DNA of 64,000 nucleotides from Brachybacterium saurashtrense (GCF_003355475.1 NZ_CP031356.1:620001-684000), one strand, 5' to 3'. Shown: positions 1 through 9,036, counted from the stretch's first letter. The notes: generated by a model not told the origin, from the sequence alone. Numbers and translations are program-made.

Positions 1-569
1 TGATCGGCGGCACCCTGGGTGCGCTCGCCGGGTACCTCGGCGGATGGTTCGACGAGGTCCTCTCCCGGGTCACCGACATCTTCTTCGCGGTCCCGCTGAT
101 CCTGGGCGCGATCGTGGTGGCCACCCGGCTCGGCTCCATGAACATGCTCACGGTGATCCTGGTGCTGAGCGTGTTCGGCTGGACCAACGTCGCGCGCATC
201 ATGCGCGGGTCGGTGATCTCGACGAAGAGCCAGGACTTCGTGACGTCCTCCGTGGCGCTCGGCGCCTCGAGCCGCACGGTGCTGCTCAAGCACGTGATCC
301 CCAATGCGATCGCGCCCGTGATCGTCACGGCGACCGTGAACCTGGGCGTCTTCATCGTCGCCGAGGCCACGCTCTCCTTCCTCGGCGTGGGCCTGCCCAC
401 GAGCGCCGTCTCCTGGGGCGGCGACATCGCCGACGCGCGCGACGCTCTGCGCACCCAGCCGTCGATGCTGTTCTACCCCTCCGTGGCGCTCGCGATCACC
501 GTGCTGAGCTTCATCATGCTCGGCGACGCGGTGCGCGACGCCCTGGACCCGAAGGCGAGGAAGCGATGA
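1..569 (+). CDS. ABC transporter permease, peptide/nickel (DppC/OppC) type, 5' end outside window
   Basis: The window opens inside this gene and about 188 C-terminal codons are visible (reading frame begins at base 3). The protein is an integral membrane permease of the oligopeptide/dipeptide/nickel importer class. Hydrophobic segments alternate with a cytoplasmic loop carrying the EAA-type coupling motif (ALGASSRTVLLKHVIPNAIA), the part that docks on the ATPase. The tail (DALDPKARKR) is typical of DppC-like permeases. Its TGA stop overlaps the ATG of the following double ATPase gene by 4 bases (ATGA), so the two are translationally coupled in one transporter operon. The binding protein and partner permease presumably lie upstream, outside the window. 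The substrate cannot be told from sequence alone. Confidence 0.93.
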   Translation, partial: IGGTLGALAGYLGGWFDEVLSRVTDIFFAVPLILGAIVVATRLGSMNMLTVILVLSVFGWTNVARIMRGSVISTKSQDFVTSSVALGASSRTVLLKHVIPNAIAPVIVTATVNLGVFIVAEATLSFLGVGLPTSAVSWGGDIADARDALRTQPSMLFYPSVALAITVLSFIMLGDAVRDALDPKARKR

Positions 570-2461
570 CCACGACCTCCGTCACCCCCACCCCGGCCGG
601 GGCCCCCTCCGACCCCGCACGGCCCCTGCTCGAGATCTCGGACCTCGAGATCACGTTCTCGACGTCCAACGGGCCGGTCAAGGGCGTGCGCAGCGCCTCG
701 CTCGAGGTCTACCCGGGCGAGACCGTCGCGATCGTCGGCGAGTCCGGCTCGGGCAAGTCCACCACCGCGATGGCGATCGCCCACCTGCTGGCCAAGAACG
801 GCGCCATCACCGGCGGGAAGATCCTCTTCGAGGGCCGCGACATCACCCATGTCTCCGAGAAGGAGATCCGGGTGCTGCGCGGCGACCAGGTGGGCCTGGT
901 CCCGCAGGATCCGATGAGCAACCTGAACCCGATGTGGCGCGTGGGCAGCCAGATCCGCGAGACGCTCGTGGCCAACGGCGTCGCTAAGGGCGCCGAGGCG
1001 AAGGCGCGCACCGTGGAGCTGCTCCAGGAGGCGGGCCTCTCGGACGCCGAGCGTCGTGCCCTGCAGTACCCGCACGAGTTCTCCGGCGGCATGAAGCAGC
1101 GCGCCCTGATCGCGATGGGCCTGGCCGCCCGGCCCAAGCTGCTGGTGGCCGACGAGCCCACCAGCGCCCTGGACGTCACGGTCCAGCAGCAGATCCTCGA
1201 CCACCTCGACCACCTCACCGGGGAGCTCGGGGTGGCGGTGCTGCTGATCACCCACGACCTGGGCCTCGCCGCCGAGCGTGCCCAGCACCTGGTGGTGATG
1301 TACAAGGGGCAGGTGGTCGAGTCCGGTCCGGCGCTCGAGCTGCTGCAGGACCCGCAGCACCCGTACACCAAGCGACTGATCGGCTCGGCACCCTCGCTCG
1401 CCTCGCGACGGCTGGTCTCCGCGACCGAGCGCGCCGCGGTGCGGGAGCAGGCGCAGGAGCACGCCCAGAAGCACGCCGACGACGACTCGCCGGCCACGGC
1501 GCCGGCCGTCGAGGAGCAGGGCCCGGAGTTCGGCGACCGGTCCCCGGACGCCGACGCCGTCATCGAGGTGCAGAACCTCAGCAAGTCCTTCCCCATCCGG
1601 GGGAAAGTGCCGTGGAGGTCCACCCCGTTCCTCGCGGTGGACGACGTCTCCTTCGCGATCCCGCGCGGCACCACCACGGCGATCGTGGGGGAGTCGGGGT
1701 CCGGCAAGTCCACGGTCGCCCAGATGGTGCTCAAGCTCCTCGAGCCCACCTCGGGCCGGGTGCTGATCGACGGCCGCGACCTCCACGACGTGCGCGGCAA
1801 GGAGCTCAAGGCGCTGCGCCGCAGGGTGCAGCCGATCTTCCAGAACCCGTACGGCACGCTCGACCCGATGTACTCGATCTTCCGCACCATCGAGGAGCCG
1901 ATGCGCCTGCACGGCATCGGGGACGCGGCGAGCCGGGAGGCGAAGGTGCGGGACCTGCTGGACAAGGTCGCGCTGCCGGCGGCGATGATGCGCCGCTTCC
2001 CCAACGAGCTCTCCGGCGGTCAGCGCCAGCGCGTCGCGATCGCGCGGGCGCTCGCCCTCGACCCCGAGGTGGTGATCTGCGACGAGGCCGTCTCGGCGCT
2101 GGACGTGCTGGTCCAGGCCCAGGTGCTCGAGCTGCTCAACGACCTGCAGGGCGAGCTGGGCCTGAGCTACCTGTTCATCACCCACGACCTCGCGGTGGTG
2201 CGACAGATCGCGGACAGCACCGTGGTGATGGAGAAGGGCCGGATCGTGGAGCAGGGGACCACCGACGAGGTGTTCCACTCCCCGCAGCGCGACTACACCA
2301 AGCGCCTGCTGGCGGCGATCCCCGGCGGCTCGATCCCGCTGGCGGGCTCCGAGACGATCGACGTCGAGGCGCCGGTGCGTGTCGCGGACGAGAGCGGCGA
2401 CGAGGGCGGCGAGGGGCCGGATGACATCATCGACCCCTTCGCGCAGGCCGGCCACGTCTGA
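566..2461 (+). CDS. Fused double ATPase of a peptide ABC transporter (DppD-DppF type)
   Basis: A 631-residue protein carrying two complete ABC ATPase cassettes, equal to DppD and DppF in one chain, which energise import through the preceding permease. Cassette 1 has a Walker A GESGSGKST near residues 58-66, signature FSGGMKQR and Walker B LLVADEPTSALD. Cassette 2 has GESGSGKST, signature LSGGQRQR and Walker B VVICDEAVSALD. Each ends with the oligopeptide-ATPase C-terminal motif (HPYTKRL and RDYTKRL). A charged Ala/Glu-rich linker separates the halves near residues 295-330. The ATG at 566 is chosen because it overlaps the permease stop; the open frame extends further upstream only antiparallel to sense in the permease. 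In cassette 2 the usual Walker B EPTSALD is EAVSALD, a common variant in this family. Confidence 0.95.
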   Translation: MTTTSVTPTPAGAPSDPARPLLEISDLEITFSTSNGPVKGVRSASLEVYPGETVAIVGESGSGKSTTAMAIAHLLAKNGAITGGKILFEGRDITHVSEKEIRVLRGDQVGLVPQDPMSNLNPMWRVGSQIRETLVANGVAKGAEAKARTVELLQEAGLSDAERRALQYPHEFSGGMKQRALIAMGLAARPKLLVADEPTSALDVTVQQQILDHLDHLTGELGVAVLLITHDLGLAAERAQHLVVMYKGQVVESGPALELLQDPQHPYTKRLIGSAPSLASRRLVSATERAAVREQAQEHAQKHADDDSPATAPAVEEQGPEFGDRSPDADAVIEVQNLSKSFPIRGKVPWRSTPFLAVDDVSFAIPRGTTTAIVGESGSGKSTVAQMVLKLLEPTSGRVLIDGRDLHDVRGKELKALRRRVQPIFQNPYGTLDPMYSIFRTIEEPMRLHGIGDAASREAKVRDLLDKVALPAAMMRRFPNELSGGQRQRVAIARALALDPEVVICDEAVSALDVLVQAQVLELLNDLQGELGLSYLFITHDLAVVRQIADSTVVMEKGRIVEQGTTDEVFHSPQRDYTKRLLAAIPGGSIPLAGSETIDVEAPVRVADESGDEGGEGPDDIIDPFAQAGHV

Positions 2462-2494
2462 GCGAGGAGCGGCCCGGCCCTGCGCCGGATCCTC

Positions 2495-2526
2495 GGAGCC
2501 CCGTCGGCAGCTGCCGGCGGGGCTCC
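2495..2526 (+). terminator. Hairpin terminator after the peptide transporter operon
   Basis: Left arm 2495-2508 and right arm 2513-2526 pair over 14 bp (one G-U) around the loop AGCT, 33 bases after the ATPase stop. There is no clear U tract, as is usual in high-GC actinobacteria. Confidence 0.7.
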
Positions 2527-2660
2527 GTCGTCCCCGCGCGGGCTCCGTCGTCCTCGCGAGGCCGTCGTGGGAGCCGCCGGGAGGCGTGGCGTCCTGCCCG
2601 TCGCGCCGCGGCGCGTCGAAACTCTCATCCCCGCACCGGTCGCAGGGCGATCCCGCCCGG

Positions 2661-2690
2661 TAGACTCGCCGCGGCCCTTCAGCGGGCCGC
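2661..2690 (+). promoter_or_regulatory. Likely typA promoter -10 and leader hairpin
   Basis: TAGACT at 2661-2666 matches the actinobacterial TANNNT -10. It would start a transcript with a leader of roughly 85 bases. Immediately downstream a 7-bp GC hairpin (2671-2677 with 2684-2690) sits in the leader. The rest of the 295-base gap 2462-2756 shows only the terminator at 2495-2526 and no convincing gene. Confidence 0.45.
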
Positions 2691-2756
2691 ACTCGATGCG
2701 GCCGGGCGCTGCTCGGTCGAGACCCGCCGCCGCACCCCTGAAACGAGCATCTGCGT

Positions 2757-4679
2757 ATGACCATCCAGCACCGCACAGACCTGCGAAACGTCGCCATCGT
2801 CGCCCACGTGGACCACGGCAAGACCACCCTCGTGGACGCCATGCTCACCCAGGGCGGCGCCTTCGGGGAGCGCGACAAGCACGACGAGCGGGCGATGGAC
2901 TCCGGCGAGCTGGAGCGCGAGAAGGGCATCACGATCCTCGCCAAGAACACGGCGATCCGGTACACCGGCCCGTCGGCCGCGGCGATCGGGGAGTCCGACG
3001 GCATCACCATCAACGTCATCGACACCCCCGGCCACGCCGATTTCGGCGGCGAGGTGGAGCGCGGTCTGTCGATGGTGGACGGCGTGGTGCTACTGGTGGA
3101 CGCCTCCGAGGGCCCGCTCCCGCAGACCCGCTTCGTGCTGCGCAAGGCCCTGGCCGCGAAGCTGCCCGTCATCCTCGTGGTGAACAAGGTGGACCGCCCC
3201 GACGCCCGCATCGAGGAGGTCGTGGGCGAGGCCACCGACCTGCTGCTGGGCCTCGCCTCGGACCTCGCCGAGGAGATCGACGACATCGACCTCGACGCCG
3301 TGCTCGACGTGCCGGTCGTCTACGCCTCCGGCAAGGCGGGGCGCGCCTCCACCACCCAGCCCACCGACGGCACCCTCCCCGACGAGGAGACGGTCGAGGC
3401 GCTGTTCAAGACCATCCTCGAGTCGATCCCGGCCCCGAGCTACGACGACGAGATGCCGCTGCAGGCGCACGTCACCAACCTCGACGCCTCCCCGTTCCTG
3501 GGCCGTCTGGCGCTGCTGCGCATCAAGAACGGCGAGCTCACCAAGGGGCAGCAGGTGGGCTGGTGCACGCAGGACGGCACCGTCAAGCAGGTCAAGATCA
3601 CCGAGCTGCTGGAGACCAAGGGCCTCTCCCGCGAGCCGATGACCCGCGCCGCGCGCCCCGGCGACATCGTCGCCGTCGCCGGCATCCCCGAGATCATGAT
3701 CGGCGAGACCCTCGCGGACCTCTCCGACCCCCGCCCGCTGCCGCTAATCACGATCGACGACCCGGCGATCTCGATGACCATCGGCATCAACACCTCGCCG
3801 CTGGCGGGCAAGAACGGCAAGGGTCACAAGCTCACCGCGCGCCAGGTGAAGGACCGCCTCGACCAGGAGCTCGTGGGCAACGTGTCCCTGAAGGTGCTGC
3901 CCACCGAGCGCCCCGACGCGTGGGAGGTGCAGGGCCGCGGCGAGCTGGCCCTGTCCATCCTGGTGGAGCAGATGCGCCGCGAGGGCTTCGAGCTCACCGT
4001 CGGCAAGCCCAAGGTCCTCACCCGCACGATCGACGGTGCGATCCACGAGCCCGTGGAGCGGATGACGGTGGACGTCCCCGAGGAGTACCTCGGCACCGTC
4101 ACCCAGCTGATGGCCTCCCGCAAGGGACGCATGGAGACGATGAGCAACCACGGCTCCGGCTGGGTGCGCATGGAGTTCATCGTCCCGGCCCGCGGCCTGA
4201 TCGGCTTCCGCACCCGCTTCATGACGGAGACCCGCGGCAACGGCATCGCCTCCTCCTACGCCGACGGCTTCGAGCCGTGGATGGGCGAGATCGAGTTCCG
4301 CGCCACCGGCTCCCTGGTCGCCGACCGCGCCGGGAACGTCACGCCGTTCGCGATGATCAACCTGCAGGAGCGCGGCTCCTTCTTCGTCGAGCCCACCTCC
4401 GAGGTGTACGCCGGTCAGATCGTGGGGGAGAACTCCCGCAACGAGGACATGGACGTCAACATCACCAAGGAGAAGAAACTGACGAACATGCGCGCGGCCT
4501 CCTCGGACTCCTTCGAGAACCTGGTGCCGCCGCGGAAGCTGACCCTCGAGGAGTCGCTCGAGTTCGCCGGCGAGGACGAGTGCGTGGAGGTGACGCCCGA
4601 GATCGTGCGGATCCGCAAGGTGATCCTCGACGCCACCGAGCGCCGCCGTGCGCAGTCGAAGGCGAAGTCGGGGCGGTGA
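2757..4679 (+). CDS. typA: Translational GTPase TypA/BipA
   Basis: A 640-residue ribosome-binding GTPase of the EF-G-like TypA/BipA family, which acts on the ribosome during stress and in 50S assembly. G1 is AHVDHGKT (residues 16-23), G2 lies in REKGITILAKN, G3 is DTPGHADF, G4 is NKVDRP and G5 is ASGKAG. The domain order follows the family: GTPase, beta-barrel domain II, domains III/V and the TypA-specific C-terminal domain (RGSFFVEPTSEVYAGQIVGENSR, here only cited in part: GSFFVEP then AGQIVGE). The length matches the usual 600-640. The start is the first ATG after a 90-base leader; ACGAGCA upstream is a weak ribosome-binding site. The following membrane protein begins 4 bases after the stop. 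Confidence 0.97.
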   Translation: MTIQHRTDLRNVAIVAHVDHGKTTLVDAMLTQGGAFGERDKHDERAMDSGELEREKGITILAKNTAIRYTGPSAAAIGESDGITINVIDTPGHADFGGEVERGLSMVDGVVLLVDASEGPLPQTRFVLRKALAAKLPVILVVNKVDRPDARIEEVVGEATDLLLGLASDLAEEIDDIDLDAVLDVPVVYASGKAGRASTTQPTDGTLPDEETVEALFKTILESIPAPSYDDEMPLQAHVTNLDASPFLGRLALLRIKNGELTKGQQVGWCTQDGTVKQVKITELLETKGLSREPMTRAARPGDIVAVAGIPEIMIGETLADLSDPRPLPLITIDDPAISMTIGINTSPLAGKNGKGHKLTARQVKDRLDQELVGNVSLKVLPTERPDAWEVQGRGELALSILVEQMRREGFELTVGKPKVLTRTIDGAIHEPVERMTVDVPEEYLGTVTQLMASRKGRMETMSNHGSGWVRMEFIVPARGLIGFRTRFMTETRGNGIASSYADGFEPWMGEIEFRATGSLVADRAGNVTPFAMINLQERGSFFVEPTSEVYAGQIVGENSRNEDMDVNITKEKKLTNMRAASSDSFENLVPPRKLTLEESLEFAGEDECVEVTPEIVRIRKVILDATERRRAQSKAKSGR

Positions 4680-4683
4680 CCCG

Positions 4684-5133
4684 GTGACGGCCGCCCCCAC
4701 GCCGACGAGCGCCGCGCGCACGGTGGACACCACCTCGCTCGCCGCGCGGCTCGCCCAGGCGGCGATGGCGATCGTGCTCGCGATCGTCTCCGTGCTGCTG
4801 ATGCTCACCACGCATCGGCTCTCGCTCGACGTGCTGGGGGCGGCGATCCCGGTGGGCCTGCTGTTCGGGGCGCTGTTCCAGGGCGTGGTCTGCGTGTTCC
4901 TGTGGGCGGCCACCGGCGCGCGGCTGCCGCTTCTGGTGCTGGGCTGCCTGTGGCCGGTGCTCGCGATCCCGTTCCTGGGGGAGGGCGTGGGCGGCGGCGT
5001 GCTGCTGCCGGCCGTGATCGCCGGCCAGGTGCAGCTCTCCGGATGGATCGTCCAGGCCATCGGCGTGGGCGTCCCGTTCCTGGTGGCCGCCCTGGCCACC
5101 GTGGCGGACCGGCGCCGTTCCCGGGCACGATGA
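4684..5133 (+). CDS. Small four-helix membrane protein of unknown function
   Basis: A 149-residue hydrophobic protein with about four predicted membrane spans (residues near 25-45, 55-75, 78-98 and 118-140) and a short Arg-rich cytoplasmic tail. I do not recognise a family motif. The GTG at 4684 starts 4 bases after typA and the stop lies 4 bases before the next gene's ATG, so it is almost certainly cotranscribed with typA and the phosphatidyltransferase-like gene. Codon usage and third-position GC match its neighbours. Membrane location is a direct reading; any link to lipid metabolism rests only on the neighbour. Confidence 0.75.
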   Translation: MTAAPTPTSAARTVDTTSLAARLAQAAMAIVLAIVSVLLMLTTHRLSLDVLGAAIPVGLLFGALFQGVVCVFLWAATGARLPLLVLGCLWPVLAIPFLGEGVGGGVLLPAVIAGQVQLSGWIVQAIGVGVPFLVAALATVADRRRSRAR

Positions 5134-5137
5134 GCAC

Positions 5138-5686
5138 ATGAGCGCCTCGACACGGGCCGACTGGGCGACGATCCCGAACCTGGTCACGCTGCTGCGCTTC
5201 CTGCTGCTGGCCCCGGTGTGCCTGCTGCTGCTGGACGGCCCGGACACGCTCGCCGTGGTGCTGATGCTGGTGTGGGCCTCCACCGACTGGATCGACGGCC
5301 TGCTGGCCCGCGCCCTGGACCAGACCAGCCGCACCGGCGCCGTGATCGACCCGATCGCCGATCGCATCGGGCTCGCGGCGATCGTGCTGTCCCTGGCGCT
5401 CGCCGAGCTGCTGCCGTGGGCGGCGCTGGTGGTGATCGTGGTGGTCGACGTGGCGATGGCGGTGCTGGCCACCTCCGCGGCGCTGGGTGGTCGGATCTCG
5501 GTGTCCCGCCTGGGGAAGATCCGCACCTTCGTGCTGATGGCCTCGGTGTTCCTGCTGGCCGCCGCGGCGGCGTGGTGGCCGCCGCTGGTGCCCGCCGTGC
5601 AGGCGCTGCTGTGGGCGGGCGTGGCGCTGCACGCCGTCTCGGGGGTCGACTACATCGTCAGCGCCCGCCGGGCCCCGGCCTCCTGA
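5138..5686 (+). CDS. CDP-alcohol phosphatidyltransferase family protein
   Basis: A 182-residue membrane enzyme of the CDP-alcohol phosphatidyltransferase family, which transfers a phosphatidyl group from CDP-diacylglycerol to an alcohol acceptor. The family signature D-x2-DG-x2-AR-x8-G-x3-D-x3-D is intact: DWIDGLLAR followed by GAVIDPIAD near residues 45-70. Surrounding hydrophobic stretches give the usual membrane helices. It could be a phosphatidylglycerophosphate or cardiolipin-type synthase; sequence alone does not decide the acceptor alcohol. ATG 5138 follows GATGAGC at a short distance. Its 3' end overlaps the convergent small gene at 5658-5930 by 29 bases. Confidence 0.9.
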   Translation: MSASTRADWATIPNLVTLLRFLLLAPVCLLLLDGPDTLAVVLMLVWASTDWIDGLLARALDQTSRTGAVIDPIADRIGLAAIVLSLALAELLPWAALVVIVVVDVAMAVLATSAALGGRISVSRLGKIRTFVLMASVFLLAAAAAWWPPLVPAVQALLWAGVALHAVSGVDYIVSARRAPAS

Positions 5687-5930
5687 CCGGGGGAGGGGGG
5701 ACCTCCTTCGCGGCGATCACCAGCGCGCGCGGCACCCGCACCTCGCCGCGGCGGGTCATCACCTGCACCGCGGCATCGTCCTCGTCGGTGATGGTGCCCA
5801 GCGCATCGGTCATCGACTCGCCGTGCGGGGAGGACTCCCGGTCGATCGCGTAGCGCAGCACCACCCGGCGCCCGGTGCGGAGGAAGGGCGCCCAGCCGGC
5901 GCGCACCCGGTGCTCCTCGTGCTTCGTCAT
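5658..5930 (-). CDS. Small SH3-like domain protein, resembles the N-terminal domain of Rv0428c-type acetyltransferases
   Basis: A 90-residue soluble protein. The pattern RRVVLRYAID...TDALGTITDEDDAAVQVMTRRGEVRVPRALVIAAKEVPPPP (core pieces RRVVLRYAID, TDALGTI, GEVRVPRALV and AAKEVPPPP) resembles the small beta-barrel that precedes the GNAT domain in the Rv0428c family. Here it stands alone with no acetyltransferase domain. The start is supported by TAGCCT at 5937-5942, six bases before the ATG, suggesting a leaderless mRNA. It converges on and overlaps the phosphatidyltransferase gene by 29 bases. Function unknown; the family resemblance is from memory and is the weakest part of this call. Confidence 0.65.
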   Translation of the reverse strand: MTKHEEHRVRAGWAPFLRTGRRVVLRYAIDRESSPHGESMTDALGTITDEDDAAVQVMTRRGEVRVPRALVIAAKEVPPPPVRRPGPGGR

Positions 5931-5936
5931 CGCCTG

Positions 5937-5942
5937 AGGCTA
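5937..5942 (-). promoter_or_regulatory. Leaderless -10 element (TAGCCT) for the 5930 start
   Basis: On the minus strand TAGCCT is followed by CAGGCG and then the ATG, so transcription should begin at or next to the start codon. Confidence 0.5.
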
Positions 5943-6078
5943 ACCCCGGCCTCCGCGGCCCTGCGCGGCGCGGACGGTGTGCGACCTGTCACCTCCTGCC
6001 GGCGCCGCCGCCGCAGGCGGCCCGGGGCGCAGGGGGGATGAGATGATGGGACACGTTCCCGACGGAAGGAAGCCGCCC

Positions 6079-6408
6079 ATGACCTACGTCATCGCCCTGC
6101 CCTGCGTCGACGTGAAGGATCGTGCCTGCGTCGACGAGTGCCCCGTGGACTGCATCTATGAGGGCAATCGGATGCTCTACATCCAGCCCGACGAGTGCGT
6201 GGACTGCGGCGCCTGCGAGCCCGTGTGCCCCGTGGAGGCGATCTTCTACGAGGACGACACCCCGGACCAGTGGGCCGAGTACTACAAGGCCAACGTCGAG
6301 TTCTTCGACGAGATCGGCGCGCCCGGCGGCGCGGCCAAGATGGGCGTGATCGACAAGGACCACGCGATCATCGAGGCGCTGCCGATCCAGCCCAACCCGC
6401 TGGCCTGA
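6079..6408 (+). CDS. fdxA: Ferredoxin FdxA, 7Fe type (3Fe-4S + 4Fe-4S)
   Basis: A 109-residue cytosolic electron carrier. The cysteines follow the Azotobacter FdI pattern: C9, C17 and C50 for the 3Fe-4S cluster, C21, C40, C43 and C46 for the 4Fe-4S cluster, with C25 the extra cysteine seen in this family. The C-terminal region is the usual acidic extension (DQWAEYYKANVEFF). A strong ribosome-binding site (GGAAGGA, 6065-6071) lies upstream of ATG 6079. It is followed after 5 bases by dapC; the fdxA-dapC pair is widespread in actinobacteria. The partner enzyme is not evident from the window. Confidence 0.97.
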   Translation: MTYVIALPCVDVKDRACVDECPVDCIYEGNRMLYIQPDECVDCGACEPVCPVEAIFYEDDTPDQWAEYYKANVEFFDEIGAPGGAAKMGVIDKDHAIIEALPIQPNPLA

Positions 6409-6413
6409 GCGCC

Positions 6414-7583
6414 ATGCCCTCCCACGCCCGTCCCGCCCCCGCACGCTCCGGACTCGCCGCGCGCCTGCCCGCCTTCCCGTGGGACGCGCTGGTGCCGGCC
6501 CGACAGCTCGCCGCCGCCCATCAGGACGGCCTGGTGGATCTCTCCGTCGGCACCCCGGTGGACCAGACCCCTGCGAGCGTGCAGCAGGCGCTGGCCGCCG
6601 CGGCGGACAGCCCCGGATACCCCACCACCATCGGCACCCCCGCCCTGCGCGAGGCGCTGGTGGACTTCGTGCGCCGCCACCGCGCCGCGCCCGGCACCCT
6701 GGACGTGGAGGGGGTGCTGCCCACCGTCGGCTCCAAGGAGCTCGTGGCGCACCTGCCGTTCCAGCTCGGCCTCGGTCCGGGGGACGTGGTCGCCTTCCCG
6801 CACATCGCCTACCCCACCTACGACATGGGCGCCCGTTTCGTCGGCGCGGAGCCGCTCGGAGTGGACCCGGCGCGCCTCGCGGCCGAGGGGGACGCGGCGC
6901 TGCCGGAGCCGTCGGCCGCGCAGCGGATCCGCCTGCTGTGGCTGAACTCGCCCTCGAACCCCACCGGTGAGGTGCTGAGCAGGGCGCAGATGGCCGCGCT
7001 GGTGGCCTGGGCACGGGAGCGCGGGATCGTGGTCGCCTCCGACGAGTGCTACGCGCTGCTGCCCTGGACGGTGGACGAGGTCCCCTCGGTGCTGGACCCG
7101 GAGGTCAACGGCGGCTCGCTCGACGGCGTGCTGTGCGTGTACTCGCTGTCCAAGCAGTCCAATCTCGCCGGCTACCGGGCGGCGTTCGTCGCGGGTGATC
7201 CCGCGCTGGTGGGCGAGCTGGTGGCGGTGCGCAAGCAGGCCGGGATGATGCTGCCCGGTCCGCTGCAGGCGGCGATGGTCGCGGCGCTGCAGGACGACGA
7301 GGCGCCGGCGCGGCAGCGTGAGATCTATCGCGCCCGCCGCGATCTGCTCGCCCCCGCCCTGCGGGCCGCGGGCGGGGAGATCCACGGCTCCCAGGCGGGG
7401 CTGTACCTGTGGACGACCTTCGGCGAGGAGGCGATGACCAGTGTCGAACGCCTCGCCGCCGCCGGTGTCCTGGTGGCCCCCGGCATGTTCTATGGTGTCG
7501 GTGGTGGGAGCTTCGTCCGGGTCGCCCTGACGGCGACCGACGAGCGGATCACTGCCGCCGCCGGGCGTCTCGAGCGCCTCTAG
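6414..7583 (+). CDS. dapC: N-succinyldiaminopimelate aminotransferase DapC
   Basis: A 389-residue fold-type I PLP aminotransferase that converts N-succinyl-2-amino-6-oxopimelate to N-succinyl-LL-diaminopimelate, with glutamate as amino donor, in the succinylase route to lysine and peptidoglycan. Visible features are the substrate-side motif DLSVGTPVDQTP, LWLNSPSNPTGEV (the NPTG loop), ASDECYALL (PLP aspartate) and the Schiff-base lysine in YSLSKQSNLAGYR. The tail GGSFVRVALTATDERI carries the carboxylate-binding arginine. ATG 6414 lies 5 bases after fdxA, so both are probably one transcript. DapD and DapE are encoded 7-14 kb downstream in the same window. Confidence 0.95.
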   Translation: MPSHARPAPARSGLAARLPAFPWDALVPARQLAAAHQDGLVDLSVGTPVDQTPASVQQALAAAADSPGYPTTIGTPALREALVDFVRRHRAAPGTLDVEGVLPTVGSKELVAHLPFQLGLGPGDVVAFPHIAYPTYDMGARFVGAEPLGVDPARLAAEGDAALPEPSAAQRIRLLWLNSPSNPTGEVLSRAQMAALVAWARERGIVVASDECYALLPWTVDEVPSVLDPEVNGGSLDGVLCVYSLSKQSNLAGYRAAFVAGDPALVGELVAVRKQAGMMLPGPLQAAMVAALQDDEAPARQREIYRARRDLLAPALRAAGGEIHGSQAGLYLWTTFGEEAMTSVERLAAAGVLVAPGMFYGVGGGSFVRVALTATDERITAAAGRLERL

Positions 7584-7638
7584 TCCTCACGGCGCCCCTC
7601 GGCGCCAGCCCGATCCGACCACGCACAACGGAGAGCCC

Positions 7639-9036
7639 ATGGATCACGCCACGACCGCCGCTCAGCTCACCACGGGGGAGTCCACCCTCGATCTGCCCCA
7701 CGTCCCCGCCGTCGAGGGCAACACGGGCATCGGCATCGGTCCCCTGCGCAAGGCGACCGGGGCGGTCACCTACGACCCGGGCTTCATGAACACCGCCAAC
7801 GCGAAGTCCTCGATCACCTACATCGACGGCGACGAGGGCGTGCTGCGCTACCGCGGCTACCCGATCGAGCAGCTGGCCGAGCAGTCCTCCTTCCTGGAGG
7901 TCTCCTACCTGCTGATCCACGGCGAGCTGCCCACCCAGGGGCAGCTCGAGACCTTCGTGTCCCAGGTGGAGCGGCGCACCCTCCTCGACGAGCGCTTCAA
8001 GCGCATGTTCGACGGCTTCCCGCGGGACGCGCACCCGATGGCGGTGCTGCAGGCCGGGGTCTCGGGGCTGTCCACCTTCTACCAGGACTCCCTGAATCCC
8101 TTCGACGAGGAGCAGGTGCGGCTCTCCTCCGTGCGGCTGCTGGCCAAGATGCCCACGATGGCGGCCTACGCGCACCGCCTCGCCCAGGGCCACGCCCTGC
8201 TCTACCCGGACAACCGGCTCTCCCTGATCGAGAACTTCCTGCGGCTCACCTTCGGCTTCCCCGTGGAGGAGTACATCGCGGATCCTGTCGTCGTCCGGGC
8301 GATGGAGCAGCTGCTGATCCTCCACGCGGACCATGAGCAGAACTGCTCCACCTCCGCGGTGCGCCTGGTCGGCTCCGCCCAGGCGAACCTGTTCACCTCG
8401 ATCTCCGCGGGCATCGGTGCGCTCTCGGGCCCCGCCCACGGCGGGGCGAACGCCGCCGTGATGGAGATGCTCGACCAGATCCGGGCCGAGGGCATGGACC
8501 CGCGCGACTTCATGGAGAAGGTGAAGAACAAGGAGGAAGGCATCCGGCTGATGGGCTTCGGCCACCGGGTGTACAAGAACTACGATCCGCGCGCGAAGTT
8601 CGTCAAGAAGATCGCCGACGACGTGCTCGAGCGGCTCGGCGTGCACGACGAGCGGCTCGAGCTGGCCATGAAGCTCGAGGAGATCGCGCTGAAGGACGAC
8701 TACTTCGTGGAGCGCCGCCTCTACCCGAACGTCGACTTCTACACCGGCATCATCTACCGCGCCATCGGGTTCCCCACCCACATGTTCACCGTGCTGTTCG
8801 CGATCGGGCGCCTGCCGGGCTGGATCGCGCAGTGGCAGGAGATGATCCACGACCCGGAGACCAAGATCGGCCGCCCCCGGCAGATCTACACCGGTGCGGC
8901 CGAGCGCGACTACGTGCCGATGGCGGCGCGCACCGGCACCACCGAGCTGCGGCTCGAGCAGCTCGCCTCCGAGGTCGAGGCCGAGCGCCGCGCCCACCAG
9001 GAGAAGCTCGCCAAGGAGCGCCGCCTGGACCACTGA
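7639..9036 (+). CDS. gltA: Citrate synthase (type I, GltA)
   Basis: A 465-residue enzyme condensing acetyl-CoA with oxaloacetate, the entry step of the TCA cycle. Conserved blocks: ITYIDGDEGVLRYRGYPIEQL, the catalytic histidine region HADHEQNCSTSAVR, SGPAHGGAN, and GFGHRVYKNYDPRAK. The N-terminal beta-rich segment (residues 20-70) marks the hexameric GltA class found in many bacteria. Length is slightly above the typical 430 because of an N-terminal and a charged C-terminal extension (ERRAHQEKLAKERRLDH). GGAGAG precedes ATG 7639. It is followed by a strong hairpin at 9060-9102 and then by the pyruvate formate-lyase locus, which makes acetyl-CoA. Confidence 0.97.
   Translation: MDHATTAAQLTTGESTLDLPHVPAVEGNTGIGIGPLRKATGAVTYDPGFMNTANAKSSITYIDGDEGVLRYRGYPIEQLAEQSSFLEVSYLLIHGELPTQGQLETFVSQVERRTLLDERFKRMFDGFPRDAHPMAVLQAGVSGLSTFYQDSLNPFDEEQVRLSSVRLLAKMPTMAAYAHRLAQGHALLYPDNRLSLIENFLRLTFGFPVEEYIADPVVVRAMEQLLILHADHEQNCSTSAVRLVGSAQANLFTSISAGIGALSGPAHGGANAAVMEMLDQIRAEGMDPRDFMEKVKNKEEGIRLMGFGHRVYKNYDPRAKFVKKIADDVLERLGVHDERLELAMKLEEIALKDDYFVERRLYPNVDFYTGIIYRAIGFPTHMFTVLFAIGRLPGWIAQWQEMIHDPETKIGRPRQIYTGAAERDYVPMAARTGTTELRLEQLASEVEAERRAHQEKLAKERRLDH

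Noticed and set aside
473-3286. A very long open frame (over 900 codons) antisense to the ABC ATPase and typA
   Set aside because: Long antisense frames are expected in 70% GC DNA; the predicted protein is Arg/His/Asp-rich with no family motif and lies opposite two well-supported genes.
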